From the NCBI GenBank assembly GCA_905221615.1, contig CAJNDT010005875.1, forward strand, positions 434,001 through 498,000: 64,000 nucleotides of DNA, read 5' to 3'. A program made the translations under genes and the position numbers. Positions 22,424 to 29,800 of this stretch are shown here, piece after piece. This DNA comes from Symbiodinium sp. CCMP2592. Its lineage: Eukaryota; Sar; Dinophyceae; Suessiales; Symbiodiniaceae. Numbering within the stretch: position 1 is the first letter of the stretch; every line of letters starts with the position of its first letter. The notes under the pieces were generated by a model that was given only the letters and a program-made list of their open reading frames with translations, did no database searches and was not told the DNA's origin.

Positions 22424-23660
22424 GTGGACCCGGAAGCTGCTGCCAGAGCTGCAGAAGCCAGCGCCGAGGCTCAACGAGCCAAAAGGTGCGCGGAGCGCTT
22501 GGAGCTCATGGGTGCCACAGCGCACCGGGCGCTCGTGGAGCTGTGCATGCACTACTATGCGGGCCACGTATGCTATCACCACTCGGACCGACGCACAACC
22601 AACGCAATGCTGGGCCTCGCAAAGGCGCAACCTTGGAGGACTGGAGCCGGGAGAAATGTATGCCCGGTTCATGCCCAGACTGGAGGAGGAGGACTCGTCG
22701 ATGCTTCACAGAGACTATGGCACTATGGGATCCTGGGAGGCCTGTTCGACGCAGGTGTCCCGGAGAATCACCAGACCTGGGTTGAGCAGATCGACATACC
22801 GGACGGCCCGCCCAGAGGGTTGTGTCTGCAGCAGCTCATGTGTCTCGCCTGCCGCAACTTGCGAGCACATCTGCCACGGTCTGCGGCTGACGCCGTGGTA
22901 CACGGCGTGGCCGGATGGGTGGAGCAGCAAGGCTTCCTCCTGGCGGCCCTCATGTTCTCCATGTTCACCATGTTGGATGGGCAAGGTCGCCGAGACTTTC
23001 AGCAGCGGTACCAAGGCTATGCTCTTCAACAGAAACTGCCCGGCTACAGGCCGCCCCTGGTCCTGCCCGACCTCCACAGCCTGTGTTTCACTGATCAGGG
23101 GCACGATGGGGAGTACGGTAGGACGCGGCTTCACCAGCACCGTCTACCTCTCCCACAATGACCCCAACTTTGTCATTGAGCAGGTGAAGGCTGAGCATGA
23201 GGCCGACTTCCGCAAGGAGATGACCAGAATCCAGCGCCTGCCGCCCCTCTCTGTGATCAATACCGTTTATGTGGCAGATGGCAATCGAGCACTCATGCCT
23301 CGGCTTTGGCCGGCGCCGAGAGGGCTTGACTGGGACACTGTCCAACGCCTGAAATGCGACATTTCGGCTGCACTGCAGATGTTGCAATTGTGCATGCTGA
23401 TGTTCATGCAGACAACGTGATGGTCAGGCAATACCCGGCATGCTTTGTCCTCATCGACTACGGCTTTTGGGCGAGGCGGAGATTTGCATCGCCCCCCTCA
23501 GCTGGAAGCCCAGCCACGGCCAGTCCGCACAGCCCATGGGGATTACTACCGCCTGGCCTTCACGGCGATGCGTGGTCAGACCCGCACTGGTCTAGCGGAA
23601 GCTGGTGGCAACGCAGCTCCGGTTCCGGTTCCAGTGGCAGCCGACAGTGCAGCCGACAAT
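22424..23660 (+). pseudogene. Protein-kinase-like ORF broken by frameshifts
   Basis: A protein-like frame runs from 22424 to about 23115 (LMCLACRNLRAHLPRSAADA; MLDGQGRRDFQQRYQGYAL). The sense frame then changes to one carrying a kinase glycine-loop-like start (VGRGFTSTVYL, then VIEQVKAEHEADFRKEMTRI). Near 23385 it returns to the first frame, giving VHADVHADNVMV and VLIDYGFW, which resemble the catalytic loop (HxDxxxxN) and DFG region. Near 23490 it shifts again (HGDYYRLAFTAM). Two of the three shifts lie at homopolymers (GGGG near 23108 and CCCCCC near 23492). Intervals are far too short for introns. The catalytic Asp of the loop is at 23399-23401, and the DFG-like motif has Tyr in place of Phe. 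A similar kinase-like domain may be a retroelement cargo. It could be a dead gene or contain sequencing indels. Confidence 0.5.
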
Positions 23661-23711
23661 GACGCCAGTGACGGATATGCTTACACACGGTGCCAATGGC
23701 TGCCAGAATGA

Positions 23712-24101
23712 CTAACCGCGGAGGCATTGCCTTGCCACACAGCTTCTTTTATCTTCTTTTCTTCCTGCACAAGCCGGCCGATGGCTTTCTTGCACAACTG
23801 CCGACGCCATCATGCCATGACAACGAAAACTGTGCCTTTGCAGGGACTCCAGTGCTTTGCTACAGACACATGTGCTGTCACGCTGGCATCAGGGGCGGCA
23901 AGCTGCCCACTGCAACAAGCATAGTCACCTGGCCAACTGTTTTCAATCCTTCGGCTGGGAAGCTCAGTGCCTAGCAGCAACCGGATCCTCCTTTTGACTT
24001 CTCAGACCAATAGGGTCACAGGGTCAGTTTCACACTAATGTGAGTGCACATGCGGCAATCGCCCGCAGCGTGTTGAGCCCGCTCGCACCGCGTCCAATTG
24101 A
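23712..24101. other. No gene seen
   Basis: Between the kinase-like pseudogene and a microsatellite. No convincing coding sequence on either strand. Confidence 0.4.
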
Positions 24102-24155
24102 AAATAGTCGTAGTAGTAGTAGTAGTAGCAGTAGCAGTAGCAGTAGCAGTAGTAT
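24102..24155. repeat. (AGT/AGC)n microsatellite, downstream edge of retroelement block
   Basis: AGT units followed by AGCAGT units on the plus strand, just beyond the 3' end of the minus-strand ORF block at 24.3-32.8 kb. Confidence 0.9.
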
Positions 24156-24275
24156 TGCATTGCACTCGTCGGGCCGATCCGTGGCGTCTGACGAAGGACG
24201 GACCTTTGATCCGGCGGCTCTAGGCCGCACCACTTTTGTGGCTCCGTGGACAACTCTGCCATATCTGGCATCCTC

Positions 24276-25073
24276 CTAGTCAAGCTCGTCAAGTTCAATA
24301 ACACAGCCCTGTACAAAATGACTCGTAGCTTTATGCTGCACACTACTTGCATCGACATCTGCAGTTTCAGCATCCGGCTGATCGACCTGCTTGGGCTCCA
24401 TATCCGTGCTCTGCATGTGGCAGGAAAAAGATGAGGCCATTGTGCCAGTGCCCGGAGCCTGCATATTCTCGGTAGCTGGTATCATCTGCTGTCCATGCGC
24501 AAGGGATACTGTAGCGGGCCGATCGTTCGTTCCAGAGCTGTTGGTCCGCATTTCAGGGTCCCGACTTGCAGTCGGCTGATCATGGCTTTGCTGCTGTGTG
24601 GCAGCCCTCTGAGGTGCATCGTTCCCAGTGGGCATCGTGCGGCCCATGACCTGGTTGCAGCGCCGGGTATGCACATATCCACCTGGAGCGCATGTGGAGC
24701 AGCATGTCAAGTGTCCTACGCCAGCTTGTCTGGTACAGCCGTCGTTGAGGCACTCTGTTGGCATCCTACGTGCCGTCCGCTGGCCCGCCTGTGCGTGTCG
24801 CCGCTGATGTCGGTCACAGCGACGTGTGTGATGCCCTTGTCCACTACCACATCCGGAGCAGCAGAAGGGCTTATGCAACTTGGAATATTGCCGCTCGCAC
24901 CCTCGACGACTGCAGTGCCGCAGCCGGCCTCCACCAATGCCCAGCCAGGATTCCATCCAGACCTGAGCGTTCAAACGCAGAGGGGCGTAGGGCTGGTTGG
25001 GTGTTGCGGCTTGCAGGCAGTGCACGGCATCTTGCTGCACGGCAAGTGGATGTGTTTTGACGCCACTCAGCAC
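24276..25073 (-). CDS. Protein with two tandem Cys/His repeats (retroelement-associated)
   Basis: A 265-residue ORF. It has two copies of an eight-ligand Cys/His pattern: C54, C59, H67, C71, C72, C75, H82, C86 and C108, C113, H121, C124, C125, C128, H135, C139. Both copies keep GC-x-R at the second Cys, the CC pair and H-T-R-R-C at the end. Such spacing is typical of a zinc-binding module. The remainder is Gln/Thr/Ser-rich and probably disordered. It follows the oxygenase-like ORF on the same strand with 245 bp between them. It may be a third ORF of the same retroelement or a captured host fragment. I do not know a family name. The start at 25073 is simply the first ATG of the frame. Confidence 0.45.
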   Translation of the reverse strand: MLSGVKTHPLAVQQDAVHCLQAATPNQPYAPLRLNAQVWMESWLGIGGGRLRHCSRRGCERQYSKLHKPFCCSGCGSGQGHHTRRCDRHQRRHAQAGQRTARRMPTECLNDGCTRQAGVGHLTCCSTCAPGGYVHTRRCNQVMGRTMPTGNDAPQRAATQQQSHDQPTASRDPEMRTNSSGTNDRPATVSLAHGQQMIPATENMQAPGTGTMASSFSCHMQSTDMEPKQVDQPDAETADVDASSVQHKATSHFVQGCVIELDELD

Positions 25074-25318
25074 TCATGTCTGCATTCACTGTTGGCCTTT
25101 CCTTTTTCCTGGCATAGGGTCAGGGCTTGGCCATAGCCTAGGCCAGGCTGTACAGATTCAGGAGAACCAAGCTTATGGAATGGGAGAGTGCAGTGTGGTT
25201 ATTCTGTGGTCTCAGGCTCAAACTCAAGCTCAAGCTCAGGCGCAAAATGCAGGCTCAGTGAGAGGAGTATTCACGACCAGGCAGTTTGGGAAGAGGTGCA
25301 TCTAGCAGCAGGGGAAGG

Positions 25319-26539
25319 TTAGGGGAGGCAGAGACCCCTGGAAATGATCCCTGGAAACCCTATAGGAGCCCCGGCATGCCATTGCTCTAGACTCCGTCGT
25401 AGAGAATCGGCGGCAGTAGTGGCACCGCTGGTGGTTTGGGTAGTTGCTCCCTCGGTGGCGGGCAGAAACCCAGCTGATCCAGCGTGTGCCTCAGTGGCTC
25501 TCCAAGGGAGTAGTAGTTCCTCACGGTGTAGGCCACGAGGGTGATGCGGTTTCCTCCCCTCCACTGTGTTGTGCAGTGGAGCTGGCTGCACCGAGAAAAC
25601 TGTGGCGCAGTCTTGCAGCTTGTAGAGACATCCGCGCACCAGGTTCCCGTCAATCTCCTGGTAGTCGTCCCCGTCAGCAGTTTGAACCCATAGGTCGCCG
25701 CCTTCGAAGTGTGTGAGGGCTATCACCGCATTCGGGGTGGGCCCGCTGCCACTGTCTTTGTGAGGCGGGAACAGACAGTTGAGGTGAAGCACCACGCTCG
25801 TCCAGGAATGATGTGGTAGCACGTGGATGACGAGGCGATTCAGGAGCCGACACAGGCTCGGGTATCGCAGTGTGCCCCGGCATATCCCCACGAAGGCGTG
25901 TTTGGAGAACGCGCCCACCGTGAAGCTTCTGGCATGGAATTGTTCACTAAGTTTGCCATGCCTGGCCTTCTCAAAGTTGAGTAGCAGGATTGCCTGGCGG
26001 ACTGCGCTCCAGAGAGATCCTTCATGCCCTCCATCGCCCAGCGTATCGTGCGCAAACTGTTCAGCGGGTGGTATCGGTGTGGGAGGCAATGGCATCGCAG
26101 GAGGCATTCTGGGTCCATGAAGGGCTGGCATAGCATCACACAGCTGGCCTGCATATTGGTGCAGCTGCTGGAGCTTGTCTGCCGGTAGTTCCGTGGCAGC
26201 GTGCGCCAGTATGTCATTGAAGGCTCCATGTCCACTATAGGGAGGGCAGGCTGTCCTGTATGTCGCAACATCAGGCTGCTGTACGCTCCCCGCAAGAGGT
26301 GCTCGGCTAGGGAGTCTTGATAGACATCCCACGGGAGCTGGAACTGCTGGGCCATGCGTCTGGTGGGAACCCCCGCAGCTGCAGCTACAAGAAGCCACAA
26401 CCAGTGCAGCAGTGATGAGCCAGGCGGCTACCCTAGAACTGGAGCCGGTTGCTGTGTGTTTCATCGGACTCTGCAGACGGAGCTCTTCTCGACTGTGCAT
26501 TATGCAGGCTTTCGCTGAGGGGCCGGCCACTAGGCACAC
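25319..26539 (-). CDS. 2OG-Fe(II) oxygenase-like ORF with C-terminal frameshift
   Basis: The 406-residue ORF has a Pro/Ala-rich N-terminus, a helical part (ELPADKLQQLHQYAGQLCDA), then a double-stranded beta-helix-like region. FTVGAFSKHAFVGICRGTLR leads into VLHLNCLFPPHKDSGSG, with H260-x-D262, then ALTHFEGGDLWVQTADGDD and a distal His (H323, in LHNTVEG). HxD...H is the iron-binding triad of 2-oxoglutarate/Fe(II) oxygenases. The expected continuation (NRITLVAYTVRNYYSLGEPL), with the Arg that would bind 2-oxoglutarate, is in the neighbouring frame down to 25387. A one-base shift in the GGAGGGGAGG run near 25550 therefore breaks the domain in this copy. The last 80 residues of the ORF are consequently out of frame. 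The ORF starts 305 bp after the end of the retrotransposon ORF, on the same strand. Catalytic activity is inferred from motifs only. Confidence 0.5.
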   Translation of the reverse strand: MCLVAGPSAKACIMHSREELRLQSPMKHTATGSSSRVAAWLITAALVVASCSCSCGGSHQTHGPAVPAPVGCLSRLPSRAPLAGSVQQPDVATYRTACPPYSGHGAFNDILAHAATELPADKLQQLHQYAGQLCDAMPALHGPRMPPAMPLPPTPIPPAEQFAHDTLGDGGHEGSLWSAVRQAILLLNFEKARHGKLSEQFHARSFTVGAFSKHAFVGICRGTLRYPSLCRLLNRLVIHVLPHHSWTSVVLHLNCLFPPHKDSGSGPTPNAVIALTHFEGGDLWVQTADGDDYQEIDGNLVRGCLYKLQDCATVFSVQPAPLHNTVEGRKPHHPRGLHREELLLPWRATEAHAGSAGFLPATEGATTQTTSGATTAADSLRRSLEQWHAGAPIGFPGIISRGLCLP

Positions 26540-26843
26540 GGAGACTAGGGAGTGGCTCCCTATAGGCTTATGTTTGAGCTAGGCAGCTACCCAGGTGTAT
26601 AGGCTGTGCAGGACCGTTGTGTCATCGTCGGATTTGCAAGTGGCAGCATCAAGCGACAGGCATTGAAACAGAAAAACTTGGCTTTAAGTATAGATACATG
26701 TTGACGGGCTGCATTCGGGATGTCAGCTGTGCGGGCCATCGGTGCTTCAACCGAGGCCACCATGGAACTCAGGTCGGTAACGCGTTGCACGGCGACCTAG
26801 CCGTGCTGAGGGCAGTGACCTATGCTGCCCTCCGCGATCCGGG
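26540..26843. other. Spacer between retrotransposon ORF and oxygenase-like ORF
   Basis: About 300 bp without coding signal. It contains no polyA/T tract, so the element probably does not end here. Confidence 0.4.
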
Positions 26844-29800
26844 CTAACAGCGTATAAGCACCACAAGATAGGAGTTGGTCTGCATTTGCATCCTATCTTG
26901 GGCATTGGCTCTACGCGGGGGCTTGCAGTCGTCGCAGAGGTACTCTATCCAGGGAAGGGCGGGTCGTAATGGTACCGGATGACCTAGATAGGCTTGGTAG
27001 TGTCCTTCCTTGACCCTCTGTCCTAGATGTAGGATGACAACTCCTATCACGAAGTCCTCATAACGCACTGCAGTTCCCGCGTCACTGCAGAAGACGGGTA
27101 TCCGCAACACCTGTCCAGGATGCAGTGGGATGGGTGTAAGGTCCTTACTGGGTCTATCGTCCGTGGAGTACCGGCTGAGTTGTATCAGTAGCACACCTGT
27201 GTGACAGACTAGGGCATGTGTGGCATTCTGCTGGTGCCAGTCGTCAATCATGGCTTGCAGGCCTCCCGGGAAAAGGCGTAGGCGGATCGGTGAGGTCAAG
27301 TCACCTGCGTCATTGCACACTGCCGTGCCGGGTTGCCGAGCTTCCCATCGACCCTGATAGGCCCCAGCTTTGATGCGATGTATAACGAAGCTGGCGAAAG
27401 CACACACATCATGCTGTTGATTAGGCCTAGGCCACTCTCGGAATAGGCGGTGCCAGTGCAGTTGGGAGGTGATCATCAGGGGAGTTTTGGCAAGCAATGG
27501 TTGCAGGCCCGCCTTGCATAGGCCTTGGCAGGCGGCCGGTGATCCTGTGAGCTCGCCAATCCAGCTGAGGGCCTGCATGAAGCTGTTAATGTAGCATTGT
27601 TGGCTAGGATTTTGTAGGGGTGCTACTGGGAGCTGCGGGGTCCCATGTGCTCGCATCCTGACTGCATCATGCACTGTGCACTGCGTGGCCTCTATTTGTT
27701 GGCGGCCTGTGTCTGGCGCTGGCCCCGTGGCTTGCTGGGCTTCCAGTCGCAGTACTTCGTCTGAAGATATGCATCTGCGACCAGCTTCGCGCGCGGCTGA
27801 CGAGCAGCTCGCTCTGGCCTCACCCGGAATCCCAAGATCTTGGTGGCCGCGCAGCCGCTGATGCGAGTCATGGCCGCGTGGCATTGGTGTGACGTCGGGT
27901 CTCTGAACCCGAAAGAAATCATGAAGGGTTCCACCTCGTTTTGGGACTCCTCTTCCAGCCCTCTGACGGCCTGGAACCGGGTAAGGTTGTTGCCCGTGGT
28001 CACGTGCTGCTCCAGGATGTCCAGCTGGGAGAGCAGGTCCATATGGCCGATCGGAGGCGTGTCCTTCGCCACCTCCTGTGCTTTCAGTGTGGGGTTCCAC
28101 TGAAAGTACTGCCAGCGGGGATTGAGGGCTGTGTTGCCCTCGACCAGCCACTCCATGGTGTGGGCCTTCTGAAGTTTCTCCTCGTCGTTCATCAAGGCCT
28201 GGAGGCGGGTGCGGAACTCGCGGATCAAGAAAATGAACAGGATGTGTCGGAGTGGGCTTTTCACGAGGCCCTGCTCGCATTTCTCCTGCCAGTCCAGTGC
28301 AGTAGCCCGAAGTTGGGACAGGTAGCCGTGGTCGCTGACGTCGAAAAAAGCCATGAAGCCCAGGTCGGGACGCAGTCGGCCTAACTCGGCCTCGTGCTTC
28401 AGCGAGAGCTTGGTAAGAGCCTTGAGTAGCTCCACCGTCTGGGAGTCCATGGCTGACTCCGTCTGTCCGGAGCTCTGAGCAGCCTCCCAGCCGCGCTTCT
28501 GGGCTCCTCCCCACCAGTGTGAGCCCTTGCCCTGACCCCATTCTGGCTTCCTCCACTTGGGCTTCCGTCCCTCTTGGTCCCAGCTTTCCTCCGCTTCCAT
28601 TGCTTCCTGGTCGCCGTCCTTCTTCCCCCCGAAAAACTCCGTGACCTCCTTGGCCGCTAGGCTCGGCTGCGCGTCCTCGGTCATCTGCTGCGTGATTCGC
28701 CTGGGCACGAAGAATGAGGCCACACAGATTGGCTTGGTACAGGGCAGGACAGTGTTTGAGGTGCGCACGTGGGTTCTTGTACTCTTCCGCGCAGTACCGG
28801 CAAGGGCTGAGGCCTACGAGACCTATCGTGGTTTGGCGAGCCACTGCTTCGGCATGGAGCTCTGCATGTTCCTTGTGCATGAGCCGGATGTGCTGCTTTG
28901 TGCCTGGTCCTTTCATGGAAATCCACTGATTGCAGATGGCACAGTAATTTTTCAGCTTTAGGGCATATCTCGGCGTACGGAAAACTTCCTTCCAGTTCCG
29001 TTTACACGAGGCCTGAAAATCCGGCTCTTCCAAAAGTGGCTGGCTGGGCTCCGCCTGAGGGGTGCGACCTAGCAACCCCTCGTGAGAGGGAAGTGCCTGT
29101 GTTCCCTGCTCACTGGCAGAGCCCGCCTCTGGCACAGGACGGCCCGACGGGAAAAGCACCGTGCACGCTCCTTTGAGGTGTTTCTTTAGCCCTTCAACAC
29201 GTTTAAATTCAGCCCCACAGTGCCTACATTTAGGCATGCCATCAACCGTATGGGCAGTGTACTGGCGATTGTCGGTTCCGGGAGGCTTACTGGGAGGGAT
29301 GTGTTCGGGGTGCTTACGGGAAAGATGGGCTAAGAGAATGCGCCGGTTGGGGAAGTATTGACCACATATGTAGCATGATTCACCTTCCACGGGAGTGATT
29401 GGCACTACGCTTGATCGGCCGGTGGCGGCTGTGGCCGCACTGTCCATCTCGTGCAGGAAACGCAGTTGCTCCGTGAACAGCTGTAGGCAGCAAGGCTCCC
29501 CTATCTTCGCAACCCTGTTCTTAAGAAGCTTATGCAGTGTGCTAGTGGGAGAGTCAACCTTAAGGCGGTGTCTAAAGGCTTGGTTGGATTCCCGCGTAAG
29601 ATGCACAGGTGAGCGGGCGATAGCGCGCAGTGCGCGAGCATCCCAGGATTCCAAGCGTTGCAGCACCGTCGTGGTCACACCGACAGAGTGTAATCCATAT
29701 AGGATGGTGCTTTTGACACAAGAGCTGTAGAGTCGTAGCCGGTATCGCAAGCTCAGAACATTGGAGTGCAGCAACCTGGCCAGCCGTTGCCTGGCTTGGG

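Noticed and set aside
27700..28770. Reading the middle of the 1864-codon ORF as protein in its own frame
   Set aside because: That stretch is Gly/Arg/Pro-rich and lacks any motif, while the overlapping frame carries a clear helical domain.
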